Shown one piece after another: positions 26,103-35,709 of a stretch of DNA of 64,000 nucleotides. The stretch is from Pseudarthrobacter sp. NS4. Lineage in GTDB: Bacteria > Actinomycetota > Actinomycetes > Actinomycetales > Micrococcaceae. A program made the position numbers and the translations under genes. The notes beneath the pieces are model-generated. The model was not told the DNA's origin. It saw only the letters and a program-made list of their open reading frames with translations, and searched no databases. The DNA lies in assembly GCF_024758005.1 (NCBI RefSeq), contig NZ_CP103288.1, positions 3,534,001 through 3,598,000 of the forward strand, given 5' to 3'. Position 1 is the first letter of the stretch; every line of letters begins with the position of its first letter.

Positions 26103-26717
26103 TCAGGAGCCGGACGGAACCAGGGCCAGCAGCACGGGAACCACGCCCAGGCAAATGAATGCCGGAAGCGAACACAGGCCAAGCGGAACCACCAGCTTCA
26201 CCCCGAGTGAGGCTGCCCGCTTCTCCGCAGCCCGGAACCGTTCACGGCGGAGCCTGGCGGCCTGCGCGTAAAGGATGGCCGACGACGGCGCGCCGGTCAG
26301 CGCCGCGAACCCCAGGGCGTCCCGCAGTTCCAGGATCTCGGGGAGGCGGACGGCCGAGCTGCGCCAGGCTGTGTCCCAGTCGGCGCCAATGGCCAGAGCC
26401 GATACAACCGGCCGGAGCGAATCGCTGTACCGGTCTGATGCCGAGGCTGCCACCAGTTCCAGGCTGCGGCCGATGCTGGAACCTGCATCCAGCATCGCCG
26501 CGACCAGTTCAAGCATCATGGCCGTGTCTTTGAGGCCGGGTCCTCCCCGCTTCCTCGTGATTGCGGCTTCGTCCCCCACCCGGTCTGCGTCATTCCTCAC
26601 GCCAAGGGGCAGATTGTGGAGGCGGTTCCTTACCGCCCCCCGTCCGGCGCAGCCGAGGCAGACAGCAGCGGCGAGGGCCAGGAAGACGGCGAAGGCCAGT
26701 ACCTGATTTTCCGTCAT
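26103..26717 (-). CDS. tadC: TadC, Flp pilus assembly inner-membrane protein
   Basis: A 204-residue type II secretion F-domain protein. Hydrophobic segment at about 4-25, a cytoplasmic stretch with MMLELVAAMLDAGSSIGRSLELVA and LRDALGFAALTGAP, and C-terminal hydrophobic segments (KLVVPLGLCSLPAFICLGVVPVLLALV). ATG 26717 overlaps the tadB stop (ATGA). With TadB it forms the membrane platform on which the TadA ATPase acts. It is shorter than proteobacterial TadC, as in other actinobacteria. Confidence 0.85.
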   Translation of the reverse strand: MTENQVLAFAVFLALAAAVCLGCAGRGAVRNRLHNLPLGVRNDADRVGDEAAITRKRGGPGLKDTAMMLELVAAMLDAGSSIGRSLELVAASASDRYSDSLRPVVSALAIGADWDTAWRSSAVRLPEILELRDALGFAALTGAPSSAILYAQAARLRRERFRAAEKRAASLGVKLVVPLGLCSLPAFICLGVVPVLLALVPSGS

Positions 26718-27550
26718 GCCGCCCCCGCACCGGCCGCCGCCGCCACAAGCCGCGCGGACCATATCCTTCCGGCCACAGTCAGTGTGATCCCGGCCGCCAG
26801 GGCTGCCAGCCCGAGGGGTGTGCCAAGCAGGATGGCGACCGGATCCACCCCCAATGCCGCTCCGAGCCCCAGCCCCATAAGCGGGAGCCAGGTCAGGAGG
26901 GTCACCGTGGCTTTGGGTCCGGCCAGGGCGGTCTGCCGCGCTGCGTCGGCGTCGTCCTCCACTTCGAGCTGGGCGGCAAATCTGGTGAGGACGTCGGCCA
27001 GGGGACAGCCGCTTGCTTCAGCAATGTCGAGGCATGCGGCCAGCTCGGACCAGATCCGGGCCTCCCGGTCCCCGCCGACGGGCGGGAGCGTCCTCCGGAT
27101 TGCCTCCGAAACCGGAGTGCCGCTTGCTGCCGCCGCGCGGGCAGAACCCAGCACCGCAACAGAGCAGGCAGACAAGCCGCCGGAGGAGGAAGGCGGCGGG
27201 GACTTCGAGGGGTGGAATGGCACAGGTGCGGAGTGCAGGCGTAGTGGTTGCGTGGGCTGGCCTGCAACCCCGTACACCACCCACAGCTCGTCCCACAGCC
27301 GTGCAGGTGTTCTGCCGCCTTTGAGCAGCGCCGCGAGCTGCTGGACCACAAGGGTCATCGGCGATGTCCGCAGGTTTGTGCCTTTCCTGGCCCTGGGCCT
27401 GCCCCAAGGACTGAACCGACTTCCCGCGGAGCTGAATGCAAACGCCTGGCCCTGCCCTGCTGCACGCCGCAGCCTGGCCGCCGCTCCACCAGGCGGCTTG
27501 AGCATCAGCACCGCGGCCAAGCACAGGGCCACGGCCAGGAGGAAAATCAC
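26714..27550 (-). CDS. tadB: TadB, Flp pilus assembly inner-membrane protein
   Basis: A 278-residue T2SSF-domain protein: N-terminal membrane helix (residues about 1-20), a cytoplasmic F domain with WSELAACLDIAEASGCPLADVLTRFA, and two C-terminal membrane helices (LLTWLPLMGLGLGAALG and LGLAALAAGITLTVAGRI). The GTG start at 27550 overlaps the tadA stop (GTGA). A Ser/Pro-rich linker lies near residues 105-125. It partners TadC. Confidence 0.83.
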   Translation of the reverse strand: MIFLLAVALCLAAVLMLKPPGGAAARLRRAAGQGQAFAFSSAGSRFSPWGRPRARKGTNLRTSPMTLVVQQLAALLKGGRTPARLWDELWVVYGVAGQPTQPLRLHSAPVPFHPSKSPPPSSSGGLSACSVAVLGSARAAAASGTPVSEAIRRTLPPVGGDREARIWSELAACLDIAEASGCPLADVLTRFAAQLEVEDDADAARQTALAGPKATVTLLTWLPLMGLGLGAALGVDPVAILLGTPLGLAALAAGITLTVAGRIWSARLVAAAAGAGAA

Positions 27551-28929
27551 GGCAAGTCCGCCGGGTCCAGTCCCAGGCGGGCAGCCAGCGCCGGCCATGC
27601 CGGGCCAGGAACACCTGCCGCCATTTGCAAGCCAGGGACGACAATGAGCCCGTCCGGGCCGTCGCCGATGATACCCACGCACGCTACCTCCCGGCCCCGG
27701 GGTGTCCGCTCGACGTGGATGACCACGTCAAGGGCGCTGGAAGCCTGGAGCCTCACGGCGTCGGGACCCAACCCTGCAAGGGCACCGAGGGCAGTCAGCC
27801 GGGCCGGAACAGCGGTGGCTGTATTCGCGTGGATGGTGCCGCCCCCGCCGCTGTGGCCGGTGTTCATGGCAGTGAGAAGCTCGCGGACCTCCGCGCCGCG
27901 GCATTCACCCACCACCAGCCGGTCCGGACGCATGCGTAGTGCCTGCCTGACCAGTTCGCCAAGGTCCACCTCCCCGCCACCTTCCAGGTTCCCGTGGCGG
28001 GATTCCAGCGATACGACATGTGGATGGACAGGGTTCAGTTCAGACGCGTCCTCGATCAGGACCAGCCGCTCCTCCGGGGAGCACAGCCCCAGCAGGGTGG
28101 AGAGCAACGTGGTCTTCCCGGATCCGGTGGCACCACTGATCAGGAAGCTCAACCTGTGCTCCACGATTTTCTCGAGGACTATCTGCAGCCGCGGGCCGAA
28201 CAATCCGGCCGCGCCGAGTTCGCTCATGGTGAAAACCTTTTCCCGCCGGATCCGGATGCTGAGCAGGGTCCCTGCGGTGGAGACCGGCGGCAGCACGGCG
28301 TGGACACGATAGCCGCCGGCCAGCCGCACATCGACGCAGGGCGAGCCGTCGTCCAGCCGTCGTCCGCCGGCTGCGACCAACCTGCAGGCCAGCGCCCGCA
28401 ACTGGGCTTCACCGTCGAAGACCAGCGGCGTCCGCTCGATGCCCTGGCCCCTGTCCACCCAGACTGAATCAGGGGCATTCACGAAGATGTCCGTCGTGGC
28501 GGGGTCGCGGGTAAGCTCCTGCAGCGGTCCCAGCCCGTTCAGTTCAGCGCTGATCCGTTCCGCTGCGGCCAGGGAGCCTGCGGTACCCAGGAGCTTGCCG
28601 GTGGCCTGCACAGCTGCGGCTACCCGGGACGGGGTGACCGCCCCGGCGTCCGCCATCATGGTTTCGCGGACCGATTCGAGAAGCCCGGCATCAACGGCAC
28701 GCCTGTTCCGGACGTCCTGTCCGCGGCCGGCCCGCCTGCGTTCGCCCACACTCGGGCCGCTGGTTCGCCCGGCACCAGGTGGGCCCTTCACGCCGGGACT
28801 GTCCTGATGCGGTGCACCCTGGTAGGCGTCCAGAATCCGCGCGCTGCGCCGGGAACCATTGCCGGATCCGGGTAGGCCACGTCCTGCGGTGTCAGGTTGA
28901 GGTGGTTCCACTTCGGGGTGCTGCCTCAT
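27547..28929 (-). CDS. tadA: TadA, secretion ATPase for Flp pili
   Basis: A 460-residue GspE/PilT-family ATPase. A disordered Gly/Arg/Pro N-terminus of about 75 residues precedes the ATPase N-domain; Walker A SGATGSGKTT is near residue 268, then the Asp box LVLIEDASEL, Walker B-type MRPDRLVVGECRGAE, and the His box HSGGGGTIHANTA. It powers pilin extrusion with TadB/TadC. ATG 28929 overlaps the ssd stop (ATGA). Second gene of the seven-gene operon. Confidence 0.93.
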   Translation of the reverse strand: MRQHPEVEPPQPDTAGRGLPGSGNGSRRSARILDAYQGAPHQDSPGVKGPPGAGRTSGPSVGERRRAGRGQDVRNRRAVDAGLLESVRETMMADAGAVTPSRVAAAVQATGKLLGTAGSLAAAERISAELNGLGPLQELTRDPATTDIFVNAPDSVWVDRGQGIERTPLVFDGEAQLRALACRLVAAGGRRLDDGSPCVDVRLAGGYRVHAVLPPVSTAGTLLSIRIRREKVFTMSELGAAGLFGPRLQIVLEKIVEHRLSFLISGATGSGKTTLLSTLLGLCSPEERLVLIEDASELNPVHPHVVSLESRHGNLEGGGEVDLGELVRQALRMRPDRLVVGECRGAEVRELLTAMNTGHSGGGGTIHANTATAVPARLTALGALAGLGPDAVRLQASSALDVVIHVERTPRGREVACVGIIGDGPDGLIVVPGLQMAAGVPGPAWPALAARLGLDPADLP

Positions 28930-30110
28930 GCCATCCCGCCCACCGGCATATCGTCTCCGAGCGAATTAAGTACGGACGCAGCAAACTGCCGGACACCCCG
29001 CCGCTTGCCCAGGTCAAGAAGCCGGCCGGATTCCATGGCTGCGGCGACTCCGCGCAGTTCAGGTACCCGTCCCTGAACAGGCAATCCGATGGACCCGGAG
29101 AGCAATGAACCGTCCAGTGCGGCACCGGACTTTCCACGGACCAGGAGGGCAGCCTCAACCGGGGGAAACTCCTGCAGCAGACGCACCGATGCGACGGCTG
29201 CCTGCAGCTGTGCGGGGACCACCAGCAGGATGCGGTCGCAGTCCCAGGCGAAGGTCTGGAGCGGCTCTGTCCTGCGGCCGATATCCACGACCACCAGTTC
29301 GTACCCCCGCCGGGCAGCGTCCAGTACACCTGCAGCGGTAGCAGCCGCCACTGCAACGGACTGGTCCCTGCCGGCAGGCCACGATAGGAATGAGAAACCG
29401 CCGGCAACGGGCAGGGAATCGGAGAGTTGCACCGGATCGATACTGCCCCTCGCCTCGGCGAGATCGGGCCACCGGAGGCCCGGGCTCTCCTCTGCGGCAA
29501 TGGCAAGTTCCACCCCGCCACCCCAGGGATCGCCGTCGACAAGCAACACACGGGCTCCGAGTCCTGCCGCTGCCTGTGCTATCCAGACAGCAGCCGTGGT
29601 TGCCCCGGCGCCGCCGCATCCTCCGGTTACGCCAAGGACGAGCCCGCCGGGCCCTGGTGAACGGGACCGGCTGAGGTGGTCGGCCAGCCACGCCGCGGCG
29701 TCCGGCAGGACAGCCACCCGTTCTGCTCCCAGGGCGGCGGCCAGATGCCACAGGCTGTCACCTTCACCGTCGAGCCCCACCAGCACCGCGGGTGCCCGGC
29801 GCCGGGGCGGCAGTTCACGGATATCACTTCCCACCAAAACTGCGCCGGCCGCGTCCCAATGCCTGCCGGCCTCGGCTGCGTCACCCGCGACACGCAGGTG
29901 GGCACCGGCGGCAGCAACAATCCGTTCCACCTCGGCACGGAGAAATGCCGATGACGTCACCAGCAGCACCTCATCCGATCCATCGGGCAGCCAGGCGTCA
30001 ATGTCACCATCCCCCGTACCTGTGCCAGCGGGATGCGCAGTCCCCATGCCGGCTGACCGTGGTGAGCCGCCAGGCCCGGTGTGGGAAGGGGTCAACTGGT
30101 GCCTGCTCAT
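28926..30110 (-). CDS. ssd: Ssd/TadZ-like MinD/ParA-family protein
   Basis: A 394-residue protein, first gene of the tad operon. An N-terminal receiver-like domain (EVLLVTSSAFLRAEVERIV) is followed by a MinD/ParA fold with a deviant P-loop TGGCGGAGATT that lacks the usual lysine, then VLLVDGDPWGGG and ELVVVDIGRRTEP. This is the arrangement of septum site-determining protein Ssd (Rv3660c) and of TadZ, which place the pilus machinery at a cell pole or septum. The ATG at 30110 is supported by GGAGAG; two upstream in-frame ATGs lack a site. Confidence 0.82.
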   Translation of the reverse strand: MSRHQLTPSHTGPGGSPRSAGMGTAHPAGTGTGDGDIDAWLPDGSDEVLLVTSSAFLRAEVERIVAAAGAHLRVAGDAAEAGRHWDAAGAVLVGSDIRELPPRRRAPAVLVGLDGEGDSLWHLAAALGAERVAVLPDAAAWLADHLSRSRSPGPGGLVLGVTGGCGGAGATTAAVWIAQAAAGLGARVLLVDGDPWGGGVELAIAAEESPGLRWPDLAEARGSIDPVQLSDSLPVAGGFSFLSWPAGRDQSVAVAAATAAGVLDAARRGYELVVVDIGRRTEPLQTFAWDCDRILLVVPAQLQAAVASVRLLQEFPPVEAALLVRGKSGAALDGSLLSGSIGLPVQGRVPELRGVAAAMESGRLLDLGKRRGVRQFAASVLNSLGDDMPVGGMA

Positions 30111-30240
30111 GAAGCCACTCTCCATGGCCAGCCTGAACCGCATAAGACACCGCACCCGCTATGTGGAAAAGCCCGCCAGTACCCGCCGGAAGAAGCCAGG
30201 CCGCACATGGGAACCCCCGGGAGCAAGGCACAATTGGAGC

Positions 30241-31959
30241 ATGTACCTGCTGCTTGCCGCCCACCCCCATGGCGCGGCACTCCAGGAACTCACACAGGCC
30301 GGACTCCCCCAGCCCGCCAACCCCGAACCCCGCCTGGTCGCCCGGGGCGACCTGGCCGCCGTCGTCCGCGAACTCGAAAACAAGCGGCCCGGCGGACAGC
30401 CGCCCCGCTGGATCTGGCACCGCACGCAGGACTGGTACCCGGACCTGCTCGCGGCCGGGGTGGAACTGGAGCGGTGCCATGACATCAGCCTCTGCGGAAA
30501 CATCCTTGCCTTTTCGCAGTTCACTGCCCACACCGAGTACGCGCGCAACACCGGCAGGATCCCGGTGGATGATCCTATGCTCCCGCCAAAAGCGCTCCTG
30601 CCGCCTCGGCCGCCGGCAGACCAGGGTGCCCTCTTCGAGGAGCCTGGCGCCGGTCCCGCACCCCGCTGCACGCCCGCCGAACTAAGGTCTGAATATGCCG
30701 CCCAGCAGGCTGCGGTCGCGGCGGTGGACACCGGGGAGAACCGACGCAACCGGCTTCTGCTGCTGTTGGCTGCGGAATCGGCCGGGGCGATGATTGCCGC
30801 GGAGATGCAGCACGCCGGCGTTCCCTGGCGGGAAGACCTGCACGAAAAGATCCTTGCCGAACACCTGGGGCCCCGCCCGCCTCTGGGCCACCGGCCGGCC
30901 AGGCTGGAAGCCCTGAGTTCGGAGCTCCGGACGCTGCTGAACTCACCCGCGCTTAACCCGGATTCCCCGCAGGACCTGATGCGTGCCCTCCACCGCAACG
31001 GTATCGAGGTGAAAAGCACCCGGAAGTGGGAGCTGAGGGAATCAAGCCACCCCGCCATTACGCCGTTGCTTGAGTACAAGAAGCTGTCCCGGCTGCACAC
31101 AGCCAACGGCTGGGCCTGGCTCGACGCGTGGGTGGCCGGCGGCAGGTTCCGGCCCGAATACGTGGTGGGCGGCGTGGTGTCAGGCCGCTGGGCGTCCCGA
31201 GGTGGCGGCGCCCTGCAGATCCCGCGCCAGGTCCGCGGCGCGGTCCATGCCGATCCGGGCCACAAACTTATCGTTGCGGACGCCTCGCAGCTGGAGCCGC
31301 GCGTCCTCGTGGCCCTGGCCCAGGACTCCATCATGGCTGAGGCTGCCCGGGACCAGGACCTGTACGCAGGCATCGCCGCCAAGGGTTTCGGCGGCGACCG
31401 GGCGAAGGCGAAGATGGCCCTGCTGGGCGCCATGTACGGCGCCACATCGGGCGAAGCCGGACGCCTCATGCCCCAGCTTGCCCGGACGTATCCGCGGGCA
31501 GTGGACTTCGTGGAGCGGGCAGCGCGCGCGGGCGAGTCAGGCGGAACGGTGACGACGCGGCTGGGCCGCAGCAGCCCGCCGCCGTCGGACCTCTGGTTCC
31601 AGAGCCAGCGCTCCGCCACCGCGGAGGAGCAGCGCCGGGCGGAGTCCATTGCCCGCTCCCGGGGCCGCTTCACGCGGAACTTCGTGGTCCAGGGCTCGGC
31701 CGCTGACTGGGCGGCGTGCTGGCTTGCGGAATTACGACGGCGGCTGCGCGCCCTCCGGACGGCAGGCACCGTCAGCGCCGACCTGGTCTTCTTCCTCCAC
31801 GACGAAGTGATGGTCCATGCACCCGCGGACGGGGTGGAGGCCTGCATCAAGGCCATCGAAGACGCCGCCAGGGCCGCCAAAGAGCTGTTGTTTGGCCCAA
31901 TTCCGGTGGAGTTTCCGGTGAGCATCGCGGTAGTCGATTCCTACGACCACGCGAAATGA
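30241..31959 (+). CDS. family A DNA polymerase lacking the 5' nuclease (bifunctional 3'-5' exonuclease/polymerase type)
   Basis: A 572-residue protein. The polymerase module has motif A LIVADASQLEPRVLVALAQD, the O-helix region RAKAKMALLGAMYG and motif C FFLHDEVMVHAP with the catalytic HDE. The N-terminal 190 residues resemble a reduced exonuclease-like domain. No 5'-3' FEN domain is present, so this is not the main PolA but the second family A enzyme typical of high-GC actinobacteria. ATG 30241 has GGAGC directly upstream; an open frame runs on far upstream but lies antisense to ssd. Divergent from the tad operon. Confidence 0.87.
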   Translation: MYLLLAAHPHGAALQELTQAGLPQPANPEPRLVARGDLAAVVRELENKRPGGQPPRWIWHRTQDWYPDLLAAGVELERCHDISLCGNILAFSQFTAHTEYARNTGRIPVDDPMLPPKALLPPRPPADQGALFEEPGAGPAPRCTPAELRSEYAAQQAAVAAVDTGENRRNRLLLLLAAESAGAMIAAEMQHAGVPWREDLHEKILAEHLGPRPPLGHRPARLEALSSELRTLLNSPALNPDSPQDLMRALHRNGIEVKSTRKWELRESSHPAITPLLEYKKLSRLHTANGWAWLDAWVAGGRFRPEYVVGGVVSGRWASRGGGALQIPRQVRGAVHADPGHKLIVADASQLEPRVLVALAQDSIMAEAARDQDLYAGIAAKGFGGDRAKAKMALLGAMYGATSGEAGRLMPQLARTYPRAVDFVERAARAGESGGTVTTRLGRSSPPPSDLWFQSQRSATAEEQRRAESIARSRGRFTRNFVVQGSAADWAACWLAELRRRLRALRTAGTVSADLVFFLHDEVMVHAPADGVEACIKAIEDAARAAKELLFGPIPVEFPVSIAVVDSYDHAK

Positions 31960-32122
31960 AGGCACGCCAGCCGGGTTTCTGTGCCCCTTCACGTCGAGGA
32001 AAGTAATCTACTCGGCAGTAGCTCGACGGGCCGCGTGACGGGCGTTACAGTTCATAGCGGTGACTGAGGCAGATCGGTGCCGAAACTGATGCAATGACGC
32101 ATACCCAGGGGAGATCCGGCAT

Positions 32123-32314
32123 ATGGCGGGCAGATTTGAAATTCATCATGTAGGGGACGAGTCGTACCGGCTGCGGCTCACGGACGCTGAGGGCAACATC
32201 GTTGCCGTCTCACCCAATTTCAAGTCATTAAATACGGTGCTGGACGGCGTCAAAGCGATGCGGGAGAACGCAGCGACAGGCATAGTGGTGGATCTGCGGC
32301 AGCAAGAGGCCTGA
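32123..32314 (+). CDS. YegP-family (DUF1508) small protein
   Basis: A 63-residue protein forming one YegP/DUF1508 repeat: FEIHHVGDESYRLRLTDAEGNIVAVS, then a helix LNTVLDGVKAMRENA and a final strand. GGGGAGA precedes the ATG. The family is a small beta-alpha-beta fold of unknown function. Monocistronic, closed by a hairpin. The preceding 163 bases (31960-32122) hold no other gene I can support. Confidence 0.8.
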   Translation: MAGRFEIHHVGDESYRLRLTDAEGNIVAVSPNFKSLNTVLDGVKAMRENAATGIVVDLRQQEA

Positions 32315-32329
32315 TCCCCGCATAATCAC

Positions 32330-32351
32330 GGGTGCCCCGGCAGGGGCGCCC
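32330..32351 (+). terminator. hairpin terminator after the DUF1508 gene
   Basis: GGGTGCCCC (32330-32338) pairs with GGGGCGCCC (32343-32351) with one G-T pair and a 4-base loop, 16 bases after the stop codon. Confidence 0.65.
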
Positions 32352-32402
32352 GCACGAGACCGGGCAGCCGCGCTCAAAGGCGCGCGTGGCTTCCCTAATT
32401 TT

Positions 32403-33080
32403 TTACACGCCCATCGGGTGCAGGCGGGTGCTGTCCCACGGAACAGACCAGCCGAGCTGGTCGAAGAGTCCGCTGAGGACGATCCCGGTGAACCCCCACA
32501 CCACCACGCCGTTGACGGTAAAGGCGGGGCTGTCAAAAGTACGCCCCGCCCTGTGGACGGTGGCCATCACGCGGTTGTCCGGGTCCAGCAGGTCACGGAC
32601 GGGGATCCGGAAGACCTGCGCGGATTCGGCGTAGTCCACCACCCTGACGGGCGACGGCGACCGCCACCACCCGAGCACCGGCGTCACGAGGAAATTGCTG
32701 TGTGCCAGCCCCAGCTGCTGGAGGGTGCCGAGTACTTCGACGCCGCCTGTGTCGAGCCCGGTTTCTTCCTCGGCCTCCCGAAGGGCTGCCTCGACAGGGG
32801 ATTCCTTCGCGTCGATACCGCCCCCGGGAAAGGCCACCTGCCCTGGATGCGACCCCAGCGTGTGGGCGCGTTCCAGGAGCAGGACGTCAAGGTCGGCCGG
32901 CGCCAGGGGCTTGCCGGAGACAGCTGGGACGTCGTCGAGCGCGCCGAAGAGCAGGAGCACCGCAGCCCTGCGCGCGCGTTCCTTGTCCACCGTCAAGGCA
33001 GCCCAGCGGGGATCAGGGGCAGAACCATCACCTGATTCCGCCCGGCGGGCCAGCTCCAGCAGGTCCTCGCGGGCGCTCAC
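32403..33080 (-). CDS. CoA-type NUDIX hydrolase
   Basis: A 225-residue pyrophosphatase. The UPF0035/CoA-specific signature [15 protein letters not shown] precedes a complete Nudix box [23 protein letters not shown]. This pair marks coenzyme A diphosphatases. GTG 33080 overlaps the nth stop as GTGA, so the two genes are coupled. In M. tuberculosis a homologue (Rv3672c) sits between nth and marP, supporting common ancestry of the region. Confidence 0.88.
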   Translation of the reverse strand: MSAREDLLELARRAESGDGSAPDPRWAALTVDKERARRAAVLLLFGALDDVPAVSGKPLAPADLDVLLLERAHTLGSHPGQVAFPGGGIDAKESPVEAALREAEEETGLDTGGVEVLGTLQQLGLAHSNFLVTPVLGWWRSPSPVRVVDYAESAQVFRIPVRDLLDPDNRVMATVHRAGRTFDSPAFTVNGVVVWGFTGIVLSGLFDQLGWSVPWDSTRLHPMGV

Positions 33081-33934
33081 AACGGTCTCTTCCTGGAGGC
33101 CATCCGGATTTCGGCCGCCCTGGCAGTATCTGCCAGCAGCTCGGCCAGCAGCTCCTCGCTGCCGGGGGCGAGCTCGTACTTCAGGAGCTTGGCTGCCTTC
33201 ACCGGATCCGTTTCGCCCAGCCCGTAGCTCGGGCACCAGTTCGCCACCGGGCACACCCCGCAGGCGGGCTTCCGGGAGTGGCAGACACGCCGTCCGTGGA
33301 ACACCACGCGGTGCGAGAGCATGGTCCAGTCCTTCGGCTCGAACAGCTCCGCTACGTCGGACTCGATCTGCACGGGGTCTTCCGATTGCGTCCAGCCGAA
33401 CCGGCGGGCAAGCCGCCCAAAGTGGGTGTCCACCGTGATGCCGGGGATGCCGAAGGCATTGCCGAGCACCACGTTGGCGGTCTTGCGTCCCACTCCAGGC
33501 AGGGTGACGAGGTCCTCGAGCCGGCCGGGCACTACCCCGTTGTACTCATCCACCAGCCTGGTGGCCAGGGCGATCAGGTTCCGGGACTTGGCGCGGAAGA
33601 AGCCGGTGGGCTTAATGATCTCCTCAAGCCGGGCAGGGTCTGCCTCGGCCATGGACCGCGCGTCCGGGTAGCGCTGGAAGAGCAGCGGCGTGATCTGGTT
33701 GACGGTGACGTCGGTGGTCTGGGCCGAGAGGACGGTGGCCACCAGCAGTTCGAAGGGGTTGGTGAAATCCAACTCCGCGTGCGCGTAGGGGTACTTCTCG
33801 GCCAGGGCCCTGTTGATACGCCGTGCGCGCCGCTTCAACGCGAGCACCGACTCGGAGGAGACTACCGGCATCCCGGCTGCCTGGCCGGCGGAGGTGGCAC
33901 CTCCGCCGGCCCTGTCGGCACGGGGCGCTGCCAT
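33077..33934 (-). CDS. nth: endonuclease III
   Basis: A 285-residue base-excision DNA glycosylase/AP lyase. Helix-hairpin-helix [18 protein letters not shown] with the catalytic Lys, the catalytic Asp in [13 protein letters not shown], and the [4Fe-4S] cluster C-x6-C-x2-C-x5-C ([17 protein letters not shown]). It removes oxidised pyrimidines. ATG 33934 follows the previous stop by 5 bases without a clear ribosome binding site; ATG at codon 22 (33871) is the alternative start. Part of a three-gene minus-strand unit with the NUDIX gene and the membrane protein. Confidence 0.95.
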   Translation of the reverse strand: MAAPRADRAGGGATSAGQAAGMPVVSSESVLALKRRARRINRALAEKYPYAHAELDFTNPFELLVATVLSAQTTDVTVNQITPLLFQRYPDARSMAEADPARLEEIIKPTGFFRAKSRNLIALATRLVDEYNGVVPGRLEDLVTLPGVGRKTANVVLGNAFGIPGITVDTHFGRLARRFGWTQSEDPVQIESDVAELFEPKDWTMLSHRVVFHGRRVCHSRKPACGVCPVANWCPSYGLGETDPVKAAKLLKYELAPGSEELLAELLADTARAAEIRMASRKRPL

Positions 33935-33939
33935 GGGTG

Positions 33940-35301
33940 TTAGCCGCGCTCGATGTTGCTGAGGTCGCGCAGGACGCCCAGCCGCCCGTCGGTGTGCTGG
34001 ACCAGGAACTCGTGGCCCCGGTCCTCAAGGGCAAGGACCCAACCACCCGGTTCAATGACGAAGGCCGGCGCACCGGTGCGTGGATCATAGGCGGTGCGGT
34101 GCTGGGCGACAGCGAACCAGAACGCCTCATGGATGGGCTGCTCGTCCGACTCGTCGTGCCGGCTGGCGGGGTCCACCGTGGCCCCGATCGGTTCCTCGGC
34201 GCGGACCTGCTGGTGCACTGCGGTTGCCGCCGGGGGCTCCCACGTGCTGCGCTGAGCAGACCCAGCCGGCTGCGCAGTGCCGTCATGATGCGGCGCTGCA
34301 GAGGATCCATTTGCTCCACCGCCCCTCACGGGGACGTCCCCGAACTGCGTCTCTTCGGCGGCGGACGCGGAGCCGGGGCGTACGACGTCGGCTGCCTGGG
34401 TTGGCGGGCCGGCGTCACCTTCGGGAGCACGGTCTGAAGCTTCGGGGGCCGTGGACATGGGACCGCCCGTTGCGGGCCGGGCGGCCGCCGGAACGCCGGC
34501 GGTGGGGACAGCAGCAGTGGCCGGAGTGTGGGCCGCGGCTGCCGAGGGGACCGCCGCAGTAGCCTGTGCATGGTCCGACGCCCCCGGCTTGACCGCCGAG
34601 GATCCTCCACCGGCACCGCCAAAGAGTTTGCCGCCGGCAGCGCCCAGCAATTTCCCGCCCCCTGGCTTGGAGGCCGACTCAGGCTTGGGCTGCTTGGGTG
34701 CGCGGGGTTTCTGGAACGGAACAGCGGCTTCACGGGCCACTACGTGGGCGGGCACTTCCGTGCGCCCCTGGAAGTCGCCCGAAAGATATGGCAGGAAGCG
34801 GCCCAGGACCGTCGCCGCGAACAGGACCAGGGAGCCGACCAGGCCCACCATCAGGCTGGGCACGTAGGCGCCGGCCACGGACAGGAAGAAGAAAGCGACG
34901 GCGAAGCAGGCCACCACAGACGCGAACTGGTCAATGGAAAGGGAGCCGATGCGGATCCTGGTGGTGGGGGCCAGCCTGCGGGCGGCGAAAAGGGCGCTGA
35001 CGATCAGGGGAAGGACAATGCCCAGGCCCAGGAAGAAGAGGTTGTTCAGGTTCCACAGGTTGTAGCGGCCGCCGAAGATTGGCAGCAGCGAAGCGATGAA
35101 CAGGATGAGGGTGGCGGCAAACACGGCCAGGTCCCGCACGGTAAATGGACCCAGCACTGTCTGGTTGGCGTCCTTGGCAAGGCCTGCGGCTGAGGGCTTG
35201 CCCGCGGACGTGGCCTGCTGGCCTTCCCCGGTGGCAGGCCCGGCGCCGGAACCTGTTGCCGTGTCGGGGCCGGTTTTCTGGCCGAAGCTTTGCTGGTTCA
35301 T
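33940..35301 (-). CDS. four-helix membrane protein with long low-complexity linker, unknown function
   Basis: A 453-residue protein. After a roughly 45-residue polar N-terminus, four hydrophobic segments span residues about 55-190 ([69 protein letters not shown]). Residues about 200-380 are low-complexity Ala/Pro/Gly/Ser. The last 70 residues look folded ([20 protein letters not shown]...[21 protein letters not shown]). AAGGAGAACAGA precedes the ATG. It lies directly upstream of nth, spaced by 5 bases. I do not recognise a characterised family. Confidence 0.75.
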   Translation of the reverse strand: MNQQSFGQKTGPDTATGSGAGPATGEGQQATSAGKPSAAGLAKDANQTVLGPFTVRDLAVFAATLILFIASLLPIFGGRYNLWNLNNLFFLGLGIVLPLIVSALFAARRLAPTTRIRIGSLSIDQFASVVACFAVAFFFLSVAGAYVPSLMVGLVGSLVLFAATVLGRFLPYLSGDFQGRTEVPAHVVAREAAVPFQKPRAPKQPKPESASKPGGGKLLGAAGGKLFGGAGGGSSAVKPGASDHAQATAAVPSAAAAHTPATAAVPTAGVPAAARPATGGPMSTAPEASDRAPEGDAGPPTQAADVVRPGSASAAEETQFGDVPVRGGGANGSSAAPHHDGTAQPAGSAQRSTWEPPAATAVHQQVRAEEPIGATVDPASRHDESDEQPIHEAFWFAVAQHRTAYDPRTGAPAFVIEPGGWVLALEDRGHEFLVQHTDGRLGVLRDLSNIERG

Positions 35302-35544
35302 TCTGTTCTCCTTAGCGTGGCGGCACCGGGGCCGGTGGCCCCGACATCGTGCCGTCGTAACACCGGTTCCCCTGCGGCCAAGCGCTGGCTATGCCTGTCC
35401 GCAACGGTCCGGTGTGAAGTCACAATTCCATTTCAGCCTAGTCAAGAGCCGGGCTGATCACTAGCTGAACGGAGGCCGCCGCAGCGCCTCCGCGACGTTG
35501 GACAAACCATTCACCGCTTAATGGACGCCGTTCGCGGGTACGTC

Positions 35545-35560
35545 TGTGACACGGCACACA
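35545..35560. promoter_or_regulatory. CRP/GlxR-like site (TGTGACACGGCACACA)
   Basis: Matches TGTGA-N6-TCACA at 9 of 10 defined positions. It lies 150 bases upstream of the acs start inside the 408-base acs/membrane-protein intergenic region, which has no other feature I can support. A crp gene lies 5 kb downstream. Confidence 0.5.
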
Positions 35561-35709
35561 TACCCGCCCGGGCAAGCATTAGTCTTGATTCCGGAACAGC
35601 TCTTTGCGGTATGTCCGTGATCGGCCGGTGCCCAATGCCGTGCATGCGGCGGAGCCCGGCCGGTGCTCAGCATCCCGCGCAGCAAAGATCGATGAATGAT
35701 GAGGTTCAC

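Noticed and set aside
29089..30240. A long plus-strand open frame continuing upstream of the family A polymerase (956 codons in total)
   Set aside because: The upstream part is low-complexity Arg/Pro/Ser sequence antisense to ssd; polymerase homology and the RBS begin at 30241.
32352..32402. A second terminator (GCGC-rich arms) after the DUF1508 gene
   Set aside because: The arms are short and interrupted, and the preceding hairpin already explains termination.
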